64,000 nt of DNA from Sphingorhabdus sp. 109 (GTDB lineage Bacteria; Pseudomonadota; Alphaproteobacteria; Sphingomonadales; Sphingomonadaceae), in NCBI RefSeq assembly GCF_902506555.1, contig NZ_LR732707.1, forward strand, positions 210,001 to 274,000. Direction: 5' to 3'. Shown in pieces: positions 38,442 to 48,288 of this stretch. Both the position numbers and the translations under genes were made by a program. The notes under the pieces were generated by a model, which saw nothing but the letters and a program-made list of their open reading frames with translations, had not been told where the DNA came from and searched no databases. Position 1 is the stretch's first letter. Each line of letters starts with the position of its first letter.

Positions 38442-39632
38442 ATGGCTAAAGAGAAGTTTGAGCGCAACAAGCCGCACTGCAACATCGGCACCATCGGTCA
38501 TGTTGACCACGGTAAAACGACGTTGACCGCGGCGATCACCAAGGTTCTTGCTGAAACCACCGGCGGTGCAGCAGTGGACTTCGCAAATATCGACAAGGCT
38601 CCTGAAGAGCGTGAGCGCGGCATCACCATTTCGACCGCGCACGTCGAATATGAAACCGAAGCTCGCCACTATGCGCACGTCGATTGCCCAGGCCATGCTG
38701 ACTATGTTAAAAACATGATCACCGGCGCGGCGCAGATGGACGGCGCCATTCTCGTGGTTAACGCTGCCGACGGCCCGATGCCACAGACCCGCGAGCACAT
38801 CCTGCTCGCTCGTCAGGTTGGTGTTCCGGCGCTGGTTGTTTTCATGAACAAGGTTGATCAGGTCGACGACGAAGAGCTGCTCGAGCTGGTTGAAATGGAA
38901 ATCCGCGAATTGCTTTCGTCTTACGATTTTGACGGCGACAATATTCCAATCGTTGCTGGTTCTGCACTGGCTGCGCTGGAAGGCCGCGACGACAATATCG
39001 GCAAGGAAAAAATCCTTGAACTGATGAAGGCCGTTGATGAATTCATTCCTCAGCCAGAGCGTCCGGTTGACCAGGACTTCCTGATGCCAATCGAAGACGT
39101 GTTCTCGATCTCGGGTCGTGGTACGGTTGTTACCGGCCGTGTCGAAACCGGCATTGTGAATGTTGGCGACGAGTGTGAAATCGTCGGTATCAAGGATACC
39201 ACGAAGACCACTGTTACCGGTGTAGAAATGTTCCGCAAGCTGCTCGACTCCGGTCAGGCTGGCGACAATATTGGTGCTTTGATCCGTGGTGTTGACCGTG
39301 ATGCGGTTGAGCGTGGCCAGGTTCTCTGCAAGCCGGGTTCGATTACCCCGCACACCGAGTTCTCGGCTGAAGTTTACGTGCTGTCGAAAGACGAGGGTGG
39401 CCGTCATACGCCTTTCTTCGCCAACTATCGTCCGCAGTTCTACTTCCGCACGACTGACGTGACCGGCGAAGTGATCCTTCCCGAAGGCACCGAAATGGTC
39501 ATGCCTGGTGACAATGTCACCATCGGCGTGAAACTCATTGCTCCAATCGCCATGGATCCAGGTCTCCGCTTCGCTATTCGCGAAGGTGGACGTACCGTTG
39601 GATCAGGGGTTGTCAGCAACGTAACAAAGTAA
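38442..39632 (+). CDS. tuf: Elongation factor Tu
   Basis: 396 residues. G1 [11 protein letters not shown]3 DCPGHADYV and G4 [15 protein letters not shown] are intact; domains 2 and 3 end with GVVSNVTK. It delivers aminoacyl-tRNA to the ribosome. AGAGGTAATATAAA precedes the ATG. Only one copy lies in the window; many relatives have one or two. Two hairpins with T tracts follow the gene. Confidence 0.98.
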   Translation: MAKEKFERNKPHCNIGTIGHVDHGKTTLTAAITKVLAETTGGAAVDFANIDKAPEERERGITISTAHVEYETEARHYAHVDCPGHADYVKNMITGAAQMDGAILVVNAADGPMPQTREHILLARQVGVPALVVFMNKVDQVDDEELLELVEMEIRELLSSYDFDGDNIPIVAGSALAALEGRDDNIGKEKILELMKAVDEFIPQPERPVDQDFLMPIEDVFSISGRGTVVTGRVETGIVNVGDECEIVGIKDTTKTTVTGVEMFRKLLDSGQAGDNIGALIRGVDRDAVERGQVLCKPGSITPHTEFSAEVYVLSKDEGGRHTPFFANYRPQFYFRTTDVTGEVILPEGTEMVMPGDNVTIGVKLIAPIAMDPGLRFAIREGGRTVGSGVVSNVTK

Positions 39633-39646
39633 TATAGGAACGCCTC

Positions 39647-39682
39647 GCTGCCCGGATCGGTGATTCGGGCAGCCAGTTTTTT
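39647..39682 (+). terminator. First hairpin after tuf
   Basis: GCTGCCCG (39647-39654) pairs with CGGGCAGC (39666-39673) around an 11-base loop; CCAGTTTTTT follows. It looks like a regular intrinsic terminator or an attenuator that limits read-through into the S10 operon. Confidence 0.7.
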
Positions 39683-39684
39683 CG

Positions 39685-39728
39685 CCGCTCCGGCCGTTTT
39701 CAGTAGAAAATCGGAGCGGTTTATTTTT
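39685..39728 (+). terminator. Second hairpin after tuf, in the rpsJ leader
   Basis: CCGCTCCG (39685-39692) pairs with CGGAGCGG (39712-39719), extended inside by TTTTC/GAAAA; TTTATTTTT follows. It lies only 26 bases before rpsJ, leaving no room for a promoter after it. Read-through must therefore be allowed, which suggests regulated attenuation. Confidence 0.65.
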
Positions 39729-39754
39729 GGCTCTTTGACATTGGTAACAGGTAC

Positions 39755-40066
39755 ATGGAAACGCAAAATATTCGCATTCGCTTGAAGGCATTCGATCATC
39801 GGGTTCTCGATCAAGCGACCGGCGATATCGCTGACACCGCTCGCCGCACTGGCGCGCTCATCCGTGGACCGATACCTTTGCCAACGCACATTGAAAAATT
39901 CACCGTTAACCGCGGACCGCACGTCGATAAAAAGTCGCGTGAGCAGTTCGAGGTGCGGACCTATAAACGGCTGCTCGACATCGTGCAGCCCACGCCGCAG
40001 ACGGTCGATGCTTTGATGAAGCTTGACCTCGCTGCTGGTGTAAACGTCGAGATCAAACTGGCCTGA
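39755..40066 (+). CDS. rpsJ: 30S ribosomal protein S10
   Basis: 103 residues starting [16 protein letters not shown], with [23 protein letters not shown], the universal S10 motif. S10 is in the 30S head and, as NusE, joins NusB in antitermination. First gene of the S10 group; separated from tuf by two hairpins and from rplC by a 194-base spacer. Confidence 0.98.
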   Translation: METQNIRIRLKAFDHRVLDQATGDIADTARRTGALIRGPIPLPTHIEKFTVNRGPHVDKKSREQFEVRTYKRLLDIVQPTPQTVDALMKLDLAAGVNVEIKLA

Positions 40067-40260
40067 GCCAGCTGATCTGGCATCTCCGCCCAGGCGGAGA
40101 ATGGACAGCGACAGGATACCGCCGGATTTAACCGGGCAGCGTCCTCCGTCTCGTTCCGGACTTTCCGGAACAATTACAGCCCGGACGGGGTGACGCATGA
40201 CAATTTGGGCTGGCAAGCCGGACGAAATGGTTCGTTCGGCCTCTGTGAAGGAGATTGATC
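40067..40260 (+). promoter_or_regulatory. Structured spacer between rpsJ and rplC
   Basis: 194 bases without a gene inside an operon that is otherwise tightly packed. CTCCGCC-CA-GGCGGAG (40084-40099) and GTTCCGGA-CTT-TCCGGAAC (40153-40171) are strong hairpins; a third pair, CCGG..CCGG near 40122, lies between. GAAGGAGA just before rplC is its ribosome site. It may be a leader for L4-type autoregulation or an additional promoter region. Confidence 0.5.
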
Positions 40261-41112
40261 GTGCGTACAGGCGTGATCGCGAAGAAAATGGGGATGACCC
40301 GCTTGTTTCAGGAAGATGGTCGGCATGTGCCGGTTACCGTTCTTTCCCTGGAAGAATGTCAGGTTGTTGGAGCCCGCAATCAGGAACGTGATGGCTATTT
40401 TGCCGTTCAGCTTGGTGCCGGTGCCCGTAAAGCGAAAAATGTAAACAAGCCACAGCGTGAAGCTTTCGCCAAGGCGGAAGTCGAGCCAAAAGCACGGGTT
40501 GCCGAATTCCGGGTCGATAGCGAAGACGCTTTGCTCCCCATCGGTGCTACCGTAACTGCTGACCATTTCATTGCCGGCCAGATGGTCGATATCCAGGGTG
40601 TTACCCAGGGCAAGGGCTTTGCCGGTGCGATGAAGCGCTGGGGTTTCGGCGGTATGCGTGCAACTCACGGTGTTTCCATCTCTCACCGTGCGCACGGTTC
40701 TACTGGTCAGAACCAGGATCCGGGCAAGGTGTTCAAGGGCAAGAAGATGGCCGGTCACATGGGTGCGCGCAATCGCACGCAACAGAATCTGGAAATCGTC
40801 CGGACAGACGCTGATCGCGGCCTGATCTTTGTGCGCGGCAGCGTCCCCGGTTCAAAGGGTGGCTGGCTGCTGGTCAAGGACGCCGTCAAGGTTGCTCTTC
40901 CCGAAGGCGTTCCATTCCCCGGTGCCATGCGCCGCAATGCGGATGAAACGGCGACCGAAGATGCGCCTGCCGGCATGATCGAGGCGGATGCAGCGATTGA
41001 AGCGCCTGCTGGTCCAACCGATGCAGAAGTAGCGGCGGCAGCCGACGCTCCCGCGGAAAAGCCTGCTGACGAGAAATCCGATGCCGCAGATGATGCAGGG
41101 AAGGAGGGCTAA
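40261..41112 (+). CDS. rplC: 50S ribosomal protein L3, extended C-terminus
   Basis: 283 residues from the GTG at 40261, chosen because GAAGGAGA lies 8 bases upstream and the family begins [16 protein letters not shown]. The core ends near residue 220; E. coli L3 has 209. The last 60 residues are an Ala/Asp/Glu-rich acidic tail ([18 protein letters not shown] and so on). L3 starts 50S assembly near the peptidyl-transferase centre; the tail probably projects to the surface. The stop is 3 bases before rplD. Confidence 0.97.
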   Translation: MRTGVIAKKMGMTRLFQEDGRHVPVTVLSLEECQVVGARNQERDGYFAVQLGAGARKAKNVNKPQREAFAKAEVEPKARVAEFRVDSEDALLPIGATVTADHFIAGQMVDIQGVTQGKGFAGAMKRWGFGGMRATHGVSISHRAHGSTGQNQDPGKVFKGKKMAGHMGARNRTQQNLEIVRTDADRGLIFVRGSVPGSKGGWLLVKDAVKVALPEGVPFPGAMRRNADETATEDAPAGMIEADAAIEAPAGPTDAEVAAAADAPAEKPADEKSDAADDAGKEG

Positions 41113-41115
41113 GCC

Positions 41116-41742
41116 ATGAAATTGAAAGTGAAAACCCTCGACGCGAAGGCCAAGGGCGACATCGAATTGAACGATGACGTATTCGGCATCGAAGCGCGTG
41201 CAGATATTCTTCACCGTGTCGTCAACTGGCAGCGTGAGAAAGCGCGCGGAACGGCTCGTCCGACCCGCGAGCGTTCGGACATTGCCCGTACCGGCAAGAA
41301 GTTCGGCAATCAGAAGGGCGGCGGTACCGCTCGTCACGGCGATCGTCGCGCCCCTATCTTCATCGGTGGTGGTAAGGCTCACGGTGCGCGCAAGCGTGAT
41401 TTCAATCCTTCGCTGAACAAGAAAGTTCGCGCGCTGGGTCTGAAAATGGCGCTGAGCGACAAACTGAAGAACGACAATCTGATCGTGCTTGAAAATATCG
41501 AGCTGAAGGAAGCCAAGACACAGGCGCTCCTGGCCAATATCGCAAAGCTCGGTTTCGGCAAGTCGGCCCTGATCATGGATGGTGACACTGTTAACGACGC
41601 TTTCTCGAAAGCTTCGAGCAACATTCCCCGTGTCAATGTGATGCCTGCTGCCGGTGCCAATGTTTATGACATTCTGAACCATGAAACCCTGGTGCTGACG
41701 CGCGCAGCGGTAGAAAAGCTGGAGGCGCGCTTCAATGGCTAA
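41116..41742 (+). CDS. rplD: 50S ribosomal protein L4
   Basis: 208 residues with [38 protein letters not shown] loop sequence that reaches the exit tunnel, and the C-terminal [23 protein letters not shown]. coli L4 has 201. In enterobacteria L4 represses the S10 operon by attenuation, which may connect to the leader hairpins before rpsJ. The stop overlaps rplW by 8 bases. Confidence 0.97.
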   Translation: MKLKVKTLDAKAKGDIELNDDVFGIEARADILHRVVNWQREKARGTARPTRERSDIARTGKKFGNQKGGGTARHGDRRAPIFIGGGKAHGARKRDFNPSLNKKVRALGLKMALSDKLKNDNLIVLENIELKEAKTQALLANIAKLGFGKSALIMDGDTVNDAFSKASSNIPRVNVMPAAGANVYDILNHETLVLTRAAVEKLEARFNG

Positions 41743-42043
41743 AAAAGAAGCTGTCGATATCCGTCATTATGACGTAATTGTCGGCCCGCACATCACCGAG
41801 AAATCGACCTTGCTCAGCGAACATAATGCTGTGGTGTTCAAGGTTGCGAACACCGCAACCAAGCCGCAGATCAAGGCAGCCATCGAGGCGTTGTTTGATG
41901 TCAAAGTCAAGAACGTCAATACGCTGGTGCAAAAGGGCAAGACCAAGAAGTGGAAGGGGCGTCCCTACACTCGCAACGACATCAAGAAGGCTGTTGTCAC
42001 CCTGGCTGAAGGCCAGACCATTGACATCACCACGGGAGTTTAA
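41735..42043 (+). CDS. rplW: 50S ribosomal protein L23
   Basis: 102 residues with [18 protein letters not shown] and [21 protein letters not shown]23 borders the exit tunnel and docks trigger factor and SRP. It overlaps the end of rplD by 8 bases and stops 6 bases before rplB. Confidence 0.97.
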   Translation: MAKKEAVDIRHYDVIVGPHITEKSTLLSEHNAVVFKVANTATKPQIKAAIEALFDVKVKNVNTLVQKGKTKKWKGRPYTRNDIKKAVVTLAEGQTIDITTGV

Positions 42044-42049
42044 GGGCAC

Positions 42050-42886
42050 ATGGCATTAAAATCCTATAAACCGACAAGCCCCGCCCGGCGTGGTCTTATC
42101 CTGGTCGACAAGAGCGGCCTGTGGAAAGGCAAGCCTGTCAAGAAGCTTGTTGAAGGCAAGAACAAGACGGGTGGCCGGAACAACAAGGGTCATGTCACCT
42201 CGCGCGGCATCGCCGGTGGCCATAAGCAGAAATATCGTCTCGTCGATTTCAAGCGGCGCAAATGGGATATGGCTGCGACGGTAGAGCGGATCGAATATGA
42301 TCCCAACCGCACCGCCTTTATCGCGCTGATCAAATATGACGACGGCGAACTGGCCTATATTCTCGCGCCACAGCGTCTTGACGTTGGTGACAGCGTGGTT
42401 GCCGGCAAGAAAACCGACGTGAAGCCCGGCAACGCCATGTTGCTGTCGCAGATGCCGGTTGGCACGATCGTTCACAATGTTGAAATGAAGCCAGGCAAGG
42501 GTGGGCAGATTGCCCGCTCGGCTGGTGCCTATGTCCAGATCGTCGGTCGTGACCGCGGTATGGTTATCGTTCGGCTGAAAAGCGGCGAGCAGCGCTATCT
42601 TCGTTCCGACTGCATGGCGACCGTTGGTGCGGTTTCCAACCCGGACAATTCGAACCAGAATTTCGGCAAGGCAGGCCGTACCCGCTGGAAGGGACGTCGT
42701 CCTCTTACCCGCGGTGTTGCGAAAAACCCAGTCGATCACCCGCATGGTGGTGGTGAAGGCCGGACTTCCGGTGGTCGTCATCCGGTTACCCCATGGGGCA
42801 AACCAACCAAGGGTGCTCGTACCCGTAGCAACAAGTCGACTGACAAGATGATCATCCGGTCGCGTCACGCGAAGAAGAAGAGGTAA
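42050..42886 (+). CDS. rplB: 50S ribosomal protein L2
   Basis: 278 residues. [22 protein letters not shown] and the C-terminal [18 protein letters not shown], with the conserved histidine near the peptidyl-transferase centre, are intact. E. coli L2 has 273. It is needed for subunit joining and peptide-bond formation. It ends 2 bases before rpsS. Confidence 0.98.
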   Translation: MALKSYKPTSPARRGLILVDKSGLWKGKPVKKLVEGKNKTGGRNNKGHVTSRGIAGGHKQKYRLVDFKRRKWDMAATVERIEYDPNRTAFIALIKYDDGELAYILAPQRLDVGDSVVAGKKTDVKPGNAMLLSQMPVGTIVHNVEMKPGKGGQIARSAGAYVQIVGRDRGMVIVRLKSGEQRYLRSDCMATVGAVSNPDNSNQNFGKAGRTRWKGRRPLTRGVAKNPVDHPHGGGEGRTSGGRHPVTPWGKPTKGARTRSNKSTDKMIIRSRHAKKKR

Positions 42887-42888
42887 GC

Positions 42889-43164
42889 ATGGCTCGTTCC
42901 ATCAAAAAAGGTCCGTTTGTTGACCTCCACCTGCTGAAAAAAGCGCAGACTGCGCAGGAAAACAACGCACGTGCGCCGATCAAGACCTGGTCGCGTCGTT
43001 CAACCGTTTTGCCTGACTTCGTCGGCTTGACCTTCAGCGTTTACAACGGTCAGAAATTCATTCCGGTTTCGGTCAATGAAGACATGGTCGGTCACAAGCT
43101 TGGCGAGTTCGCTCCAACGCGGAACTACTACGGCCACGGCGCTGACAAAAAAGGCAAGAAATAA
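42889..43164 (+). CDS. rpsS: 30S ribosomal protein S19
   Basis: 91 residues, [18 protein letters not shown] and [18 protein letters not shown]. It sits in the 30S head next to S13 and the A-site finger. Its stop TAA shares one base with the rplV start. Confidence 0.98.
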   Translation: MARSIKKGPFVDLHLLKKAQTAQENNARAPIKTWSRRSTVLPDFVGLTFSVYNGQKFIPVSVNEDMVGHKLGEFAPTRNYYGHGADKKGKK

Positions 43165-43547
43165 TGGGTAAGGCATCATCACCCCGCCGTGTTGGCGACA
43201 ATGAAGCTTTGGCTGTAGGCAATTCCATCCGTGGTTCTGCCCAGAAGCTCAACTTGGTTGCGCAACTGATCCGTGGCAAGAAAGCGGAAGACGCACTGAA
43301 CATTCTGTCCTTCTCCAAAAAGGCGATGGCCAAGGATGTCAGCAAGGTTCTCGCTTCAGCTATCGCCAATGCCGAGAATAATCACAATCTGGATGTCGAC
43401 GCTTTGATCGTTCACGAAGCAAGCGTTGGCAAGTCGATCACGATGAAGCGCTGGAAAGCGCGGGCACGTGGCCGTTCAGCCAAGATTATCAAGCCATTTA
43501 GCCGCGTTCGCATCGTTGTCCGCGAGCATGAAGAGGAAGAGGCGTAA
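43164..43547 (+). CDS. rplV: 50S ribosomal protein L22
   Basis: 127 residues, longer than E. coli L22 (110) by an N-terminal stretch. It keeps [22 protein letters not shown] and the tunnel beta-hairpin ([20 protein letters not shown]). The macrolide-linked loop shows no insertion. The start overlaps the rpsS stop by one base. Confidence 0.97.
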   Translation: MGKASSPRRVGDNEALAVGNSIRGSAQKLNLVAQLIRGKKAEDALNILSFSKKAMAKDVSKVLASAIANAENNHNLDVDALIVHEASVGKSITMKRWKARARGRSAKIIKPFSRVRIVVREHEEEEA

Positions 43548-43549
43548 CC

Positions 43550-44251
43550 ATGGGTCAAAAGAGCAATCCTATCGGGCTTCGCCTGCAGATCAACCGGACC
43601 TGGGACAGCCGCTGGTACGCGGAAGGTTCCAATTATGGCGACCTCTTGATGGAAGACATCAAGATGCGCAAATATATCTTCGAAACCCTGCCTCAGGCAG
43701 CGATCTCGAAGGTTGTGATCGAGCGTCCGGCCAAAACCTGCCGCGTTTCCATTTACGCTGCCCGTCCCGGTGTTATCATCGGCAAAAAAGGCGCGGATAT
43801 TGAAAAGCTGCGCCGCAAGCTGAGCGAAATGTCGTCTGGCGACGTTTCCCTGAACATCGTTGAAATCCGCAAGCCGGAAGTTGACGCAAAGCTGGTAGCG
43901 CAGGGCATCGGTGATCAGCTGATCCGCCGCGTTGCTTTCCGTCGTGCCATGAAGCGCGCGGTTCAGTCGGCTCTGCGTCTCGGCGCCGAAGGTATCAAGA
44001 TCGTTTGCGGTGGTCGTCTTGGCGGAGCAGAAATTGCCCGCGTTGAATGGTATCGTGAAGGCCGCGTGCCGCTGCATACGCTGCGCGCCAATATCGACTA
44101 TGCTGAATATGAAGCGCTCACCGCTTACGGCATCATCGGTATCAAGGTCTGGATTTTCAAAGGCGAGATATTGGGTCACGACCCGATGGCTCAGGACCGG
44201 TTGAATGTTGAAGCACAGACGTCCGGCGTCCGTCCGCAGCACCAACGTTGA
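43550..44251 (+). CDS. rpsC: 30S ribosomal protein S3
   Basis: 233 residues. [16 protein letters not shown], the KH-domain [15 protein letters not shown] and [21 protein letters not shown] are present. It forms the mRNA entry channel with S4 and S5. Length equals E. coli S3. Confidence 0.98.
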   Translation: MGQKSNPIGLRLQINRTWDSRWYAEGSNYGDLLMEDIKMRKYIFETLPQAAISKVVIERPAKTCRVSIYAARPGVIIGKKGADIEKLRRKLSEMSSGDVSLNIVEIRKPEVDAKLVAQGIGDQLIRRVAFRRAMKRAVQSALRLGAEGIKIVCGGRLGGAEIARVEWYREGRVPLHTLRANIDYAEYEALTAYGIIGIKVWIFKGEILGHDPMAQDRLNVEAQTSGVRPQHQR

Positions 44252-44275
44252 TTTTTGAGGAATAGGTAGAGCATC

Positions 44276-44707
44276 ATGCTGCAACCCAAGAAACATAAGT
44301 TCCGCAAGGCTTTCAAAGGCCGGATTAAAGGCAAGGCCCCTGGTGGCACCAGCCTGAACTTCGGTAGCTATGGCCTGAAAGCCATGGAGCCTGACCGGAT
44401 TACCGCGCGTCAGATCGAGGCGGCTCGCCGTGCGATCACGCGTCACATCAAGCGTCAGGGCCGGTTGTGGATCCGGGTATTTCCGGATGTGCCAGTGTCC
44501 AAGAAGCCTGCCGAAGTTCGTCAGGGTAAGGGTAAGGGCTCGGTTGAATATTGGGCTGCTCGGGTAAAACCAGGCCGGATTCTGTTCGAACTGGACGGCG
44601 TTCCCGGACCGATTGCAGCAATTGCTTTCGAGCGGGCGGCGATGAAGCTCCCGATCAAGACAAAGGTTGTGGCTCGCCTCGGCGATACGTCACATCTGGA
44701 AGGTTAA
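44276..44707 (+). CDS. rplP: 50S ribosomal protein L16
   Basis: 143 residues, [19 protein letters not shown] and [20 protein letters not shown]. It contacts the A-site tRNA and is essential for late 50S assembly. GAGGAATAGGTAGAGC precedes the ATG. Confidence 0.98.
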   Translation: MLQPKKHKFRKAFKGRIKGKAPGGTSLNFGSYGLKAMEPDRITARQIEAARRAITRHIKRQGRLWIRVFPDVPVSKKPAEVRQGKGKGSVEYWAARVKPGRILFELDGVPGPIAAIAFERAAMKLPIKTKVVARLGDTSHLEG

Positions 44708-44712
44708 GCTAG

Positions 44713-44931
44713 ATGAGCATGAAAACTGAAGATTTGCGGACCAAAACCGACGATCAGCTCGAGACCGAACTGGGCGAACTGAAGCGTGAGGCCTTTAACC
44801 TGCGCTTTCAGGCTGCGACCAATCAGCTCGAAAAACCAAGCCGGACGCGGGAAGTGCGTCGCACGATTGCCCGGATCAAAACATTGCAGACCGAGCGTGC
44901 AAACGCGGCTGCTGCAGAAGCTAAGGCGTAA
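44713..44931 (+). CDS. rpmC: 50S ribosomal protein L29
   Basis: 72 residues, with ELGELKREAFNLRFQAATNQL and RTREVRRTIARIKTLQ. A coiled two-helix protein beside the tunnel exit that supports trigger-factor docking. An ATG two codons downstream (44719) could also be the start. Confidence 0.96.
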   Translation: MSMKTEDLRTKTDDQLETELGELKREAFNLRFQAATNQLEKPSRTREVRRTIARIKTLQTERANAAAAEAKA

Positions 44932-44940
44932 GGAACCGAT

Positions 44941-45288
44941 ATGCCAAAACGTATTCTCACCGGCACGGTCGTGTCAGACAAGGGCGACAAAACCGTTGTC
45001 GTTAATGTCGAGCGCAAGGTGAAGCACCCGCTTTACGGGAAAATCATCCGGCGTTCGAAGAAATATCACGCCCATGACGAGAACAACGAGATGAGCATGG
45101 GGGAAACCGTGCGCATTGAGGAAACCCGTCCGATTTCCAAGTTGAAGACCTGGAAAGTACTGGAGCGGGTCGGCGCGGCAGCCGGCGTCGCAACGCCGAC
45201 CGTGAGCGAAATTACGGCCGGGGATCCCAAGGACGAGAAAGTCAAGGCTCCGGAAAAGCCGGAAGCTGAAGCGGCCGCGGGCGAATAA
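44941..45288 (+). CDS. rpsQ: 30S ribosomal protein S17, extended C-terminus
   Basis: 115 residues compared with 84 in E. coli. The OB-fold core has [20 protein letters not shown] and [26 protein letters not shown]. The last 30 or so residues are low complexity ([22 protein letters not shown]). It binds 16S rRNA helix 11 early in assembly. An 80-base spacer with a palindrome follows. Confidence 0.96.
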   Translation: MPKRILTGTVVSDKGDKTVVVNVERKVKHPLYGKIIRRSKKYHAHDENNEMSMGETVRIEETRPISKLKTWKVLERVGAAAGVATPTVSEITAGDPKDEKVKAPEKPEAEAAAGE

Positions 45289-45297
45289 TTTAGAATA

Positions 45298-45320
45298 TCC
45301 CGGATCTGCCGGGATGACGA
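45298..45320. repeat. Small palindrome, family B, between rpsQ and rplN
   Basis: TCCCGG-ATCTG-CCGGGA followed by TGACGA. It shares the core CCGGGATGACGA (in reverse) with the element at 59313-59345, so the two are likely copies of one repeat family. Confidence 0.5.
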
Positions 45321-45368
45321 AGTAGGAAACGCCTGGCTAGCCGGGTATATGAAGAAGGAATTGGATCC

Positions 45369-45737
45369 ATGATCCAGATGCAATCGAACCTGGAGGTCGC
45401 TGACAATAGTGGCGCCAAACGCGTGCAGTGCATCAAGGTGCTGGGCGGCTCGAAGCGTCGCTTTGCCGGCGTCGGCGACATCATTGTCGTGTCGATCAAG
45501 GAAGCAGCGCCGCGTGGCAAGGTCAAGAAGGGCGACGTTCACCGCGCGGTGATCGTTCGCACCAAGAAGGACATCCGTCGTAAGGATGGTTCTGTCATTC
45601 GGTTCGACAGCAATGCTGCGGTTTTGGTGAACAACAACCAGGAGCCAATCGGCACCCGTATTTTTGGCCCCGTGGTTCGTGAACTGCGTGCGAAAAAGCA
45701 TATGAAAATCATCAGCCTTGCGCCGGAGGTACTTTAA
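45369..45737 (+). CDS. rplN: 50S ribosomal protein L14
   Basis: 122 residues, [19 protein letters not shown] and [20 protein letters not shown]. It forms an intersubunit bridge with 16S rRNA and is the docking site of the silencing factor RsfS. First gene of the spc part; two bases from rplX. Confidence 0.98.
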   Translation: MIQMQSNLEVADNSGAKRVQCIKVLGGSKRRFAGVGDIIVVSIKEAAPRGKVKKGDVHRAVIVRTKKDIRRKDGSVIRFDSNAAVLVNNNQEPIGTRIFGPVVRELRAKKHMKIISLAPEVL

Positions 45738-45739
45738 TC

Positions 45740-46063
45740 ATGGCCAATGCAAAAATCAAAAAAGGCGATACCGTCGTTGTTCTGTCCGGCAAGGACAAGG
45801 GCAAGTCGGGCGAAGTCACCAAAGTGATGCCGAAAGATGACAAGGTCATCGTTTCCGGTGTGAACATCGCTGTTCGTCACCGCAAGCCGACCCAGGCTAA
45901 TCCCCAGGGTGGCCTCGAGCGACGCGAAGCGGCGATGCACATCAGCAAAGTGGCTGTGGCGGATCCGAAAGACGGCAAGCCGACCCGCGTCAGATTTGAA
46001 AAGACAGAAGACGGCAAGATGCAGCGTATCGCTGTAAAGTCCGGGGAGAAAGTCGATGGCTGA
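45740..46063 (+). CDS. rplX: 50S ribosomal protein L24
   Basis: 107 residues, [20 protein letters not shown] and the KOW motif. One of two assembly initiators of the 50S subunit. Its end overlaps the rplE start by 8 bases. Confidence 0.97.
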   Translation: MANAKIKKGDTVVVLSGKDKGKSGEVTKVMPKDDKVIVSGVNIAVRHRKPTQANPQGGLERREAAMHISKVAVADPKDGKPTRVRFEKTEDGKMQRIAVKSGEKVDG

Positions 46064-46643
46064 TAAAAAATATATCCCCCGCATGCGCAAGAAATATGAC
46101 GATGAAATCGTCAAGGCGATGCAGGAAAAGTTCAACTACACCAACCCTATGGAAGTCCCCCGGATTACCATGGTCACCATCAACATGGGTGTTGGCGAAG
46201 GTAGTCAGGACAAGAAGAAGGTTGCCAGTGCTGCAGCCGAAATGGAACTGATTGCCGGCCAGAAACCGGTAATCACCAAGGCGAAAAACTCGATCGCAAC
46301 GTTCAAATTGCGCGAAGGTATGCCGATCGGCTGCAAGGTCAATCTGCGTCGGGAACGGATGTACGAATTTCTCGATCGTCTGGTAACCGTTGCCATGCCT
46401 CGCATCCGGGATTTCAGGGGTCTGAATCCGAAGAGCTTCGACGGACGTGGCAATTTTGCCATGGGCCTGAAAGAGCAGATCATTTTCCCCGAGATCGCCT
46501 ATGACAACATTGATGTTGTTCGCGGCATGGACGTGATTGTGACGACTACAGCAAAAACAGACGACGAGGCGCGTGCGCTTCTGGCGTTGTTTGGTTTCCC
46601 GTTCCCCAAAGAGGAACAATCGGAAGAAAAAGAAGCCGCGTAA
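46056..46643 (+). CDS. rplE: 50S ribosomal protein L5
   Basis: 195 residues; E. coli L5 has 179, and the extra residues form a Glu/Lys tail ([11 protein letters not shown]). Motifs [18 protein letters not shown] and [18 protein letters not shown] are present. It carries 5S rRNA with L18. Confidence 0.97.
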   Translation: MADKKYIPRMRKKYDDEIVKAMQEKFNYTNPMEVPRITMVTINMGVGEGSQDKKKVASAAAEMELIAGQKPVITKAKNSIATFKLREGMPIGCKVNLRRERMYEFLDRLVTVAMPRIRDFRGLNPKSFDGRGNFAMGLKEQIIFPEIAYDNIDVVRGMDVIVTTTAKTDDEARALLALFGFPFPKEEQSEEKEAA

Positions 46644-46680
46644 GCGTGCTTCATTATACGGAAGGACGAGAACTTAAGTC

Positions 46681-46986
46681 ATGGCGAAACTGAGTTCCAT
46701 TAACAGAAACGAAAAACGCAAGCGGATGGTGAAAAAATACGCCGGCCGTTATGCGAAACTGAAAGCGATGGCAGCAGACGAGTCTCTCGACGAGACCGAT
46801 CGTCTGATGGCGCGCCTCAAGATGGCGGAAATACCGCGGAACGCGAACCCAACCCGCGTACGCAACCGCTGTGAAACCACAGGACGTCCGCGCGGTTACT
46901 ATCGCAAGTTCCGCCTGTGCCGCATCGAGCTGAGAGACATGGCCAATAAAGGTCTGATTCCCGGCGTAACGAAATCAAGCTGGTAA
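46681..46986 (+). CDS. rpsN: 30S ribosomal protein S14
   Basis: 101 residues, [20 protein letters not shown] and [21 protein letters not shown]. This is the zinc-free long form (only isolated cysteines, no CxxC pair), as in E. coli. Confidence 0.97.
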   Translation: MAKLSSINRNEKRKRMVKKYAGRYAKLKAMAADESLDETDRLMARLKMAEIPRNANPTRVRNRCETTGRPRGYYRKFRLCRIELRDMANKGLIPGVTKSSW

Positions 46987-46998
46987 GGGAGAGATAAT

Positions 46999-47394
46999 AT
47001 GGCTTTTACCGATCCCTTGGGTGACATGCTCACCCGTATCCGTAACGGACAACAGGCTCGCAAGGACAGCGTTGTTACGCCTGCGTCCAAATTGCGCGGT
47101 GCCGTCCTCGAAGTGCTGCAGCGCGAAGGTTATATTCGCGGATACAGCGAAGAAGAGGTCAACAAGCACCCCGGTCTGCGGATTGAACTGAAATATTTTG
47201 AAGGCCAGCCGGCAATTCGCCACGTGGCTCGTGTTTCAAAGCCTGGTCGTCGTGTCTATAGCGGTTCGGAAGATCTGCCACGGGTGCGCAACGGCTTGGG
47301 CATAACAATCGTATCGACGCCACAAGGTGTTCTCTCTGACGCGGAAGCGCGACAGGCGAAGGTCGGCGGCGAAGTACTGGCTGAGGTATTCTAA
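46999..47394 (+). CDS. rpsH: 30S ribosomal protein S8
   Basis: 131 residues, [19 protein letters not shown] and [21 protein letters not shown]8 binds helix 21 of 16S rRNA and in enterobacteria represses the spc operon; no matching mRNA structure was sought in detail here. Confidence 0.97.
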   Translation: MAFTDPLGDMLTRIRNGQQARKDSVVTPASKLRGAVLEVLQREGYIRGYSEEEVNKHPGLRIELKYFEGQPAIRHVARVSKPGRRVYSGSEDLPRVRNGLGITIVSTPQGVLSDAEARQAKVGGEVLAEVF

Positions 47395-47396
47395 TC

Positions 47397-47930
47397 ATGT
47401 CCCGTATTGGCAAAAAATCAGTGGCTATTCCGGACGGCGTCACCGCTGTCATGGAAGATGGTCTGGTCAAGGTCAAAGGTCCTAAGGGCGAGCTTTCGAC
47501 CCCGATGGTTGATGACCTGACCTATGAATTGAGCGATGGCGGTTTGCAGGTTATGCCGGCGAACAAGTCGAAAACCGCACGCGCTTTCTGGGGCATGCAG
47601 CGCACTCTGGTCCAGAACCTGGTCGAAGGCGTTACCGACGGCTTTACCAAGGTGCTGGAAATCAACGGCGTTGGTTATCGTGCCGCGGTCCAGGGCAAGA
47701 CCCTGAACCTGCAACTCGGCTACAGCCATGACGTTAATTTCGCGATCCCGGACGGTATCACGGTTAAGACACCGGATCAGACGACGATCGAGATCTCCGG
47801 CATGGACAAACAGCAGGTTGGCCAGGTCGCAGCCGAAATTCGGCGCTGGCGCAAGCCCGAGCCGTATAAAGGCAAAGGCATCAAATATCGCGGCGAATAT
47901 ATTTTCCGCAAAGAAGGGAAGAAGAAATAA
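47397..47930 (+). CDS. rplF: 50S ribosomal protein L6
   Basis: 177 residues, same length as E. coli. [20 protein letters not shown] and the duplicated fold ending [18 protein letters not shown] are intact. It lies near the sarcin-ricin loop and the GTPase centre. Confidence 0.98.
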   Translation: MSRIGKKSVAIPDGVTAVMEDGLVKVKGPKGELSTPMVDDLTYELSDGGLQVMPANKSKTARAFWGMQRTLVQNLVEGVTDGFTKVLEINGVGYRAAVQGKTLNLQLGYSHDVNFAIPDGITVKTPDQTTIEISGMDKQQVGQVAAEIRRWRKPEPYKGKGIKYRGEYIFRKEGKKK

Positions 47931-47933
47931 GCC

Positions 47934-48287
47934 ATGGCGAATATTTCTCAGTTCAAACGGCGCCAGCAACGCGTACGCAGCAAATTGCGCAAGCGCGGGC
48001 TCTCAAAGCCTCGTTTGTCCGTGCATCGCACGAGCCGGCATATCTATGCCCAGGTTATTGACGATGCCGAGGGCAAAACGCTGGCTTCCGCTTCGACCAT
48101 CGACAAGGCGTCCAAAGTCAAAACCGGCGCGGATAGCAAAGCTGCGGCCGATGTCGGCAAGCGCGTTGCCGAAGCAGCCCAGAAGGCGGGCGTTAAAGAA
48201 GTAATTTTTGACCGTGGCGGTTTTCTGTTTCACGGACGTGTGAAGGCTCTGGCCGACGCAGCACGTGAAGGCGGATTGGAGTTTTAA
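47934..48287 (+). CDS. rplR: 50S ribosomal protein L18
   Basis: 117 residues, [18 protein letters not shown] and [20 protein letters not shown]. It binds 5S rRNA with L5. It ends one base before the rpsE start. Confidence 0.98.
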   Translation: MANISQFKRRQQRVRSKLRKRGLSKPRLSVHRTSRHIYAQVIDDAEGKTLASASTIDKASKVKTGADSKAAADVGKRVAEAAQKAGVKEVIFDRGGFLFHGRVKALADAAREGGLEF

Positions 48288-48288
48288 T

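Noticed and set aside
38286-39407. 373-codon open frame opposite tuf
   Set aside because: Shadow of a highly conserved gene; no domain seen.
39734-39739. TTGACA just before rpsJ, as a promoter -35
   Set aside because: Only 21 bases from the start codon, so no -10 and leader can fit.
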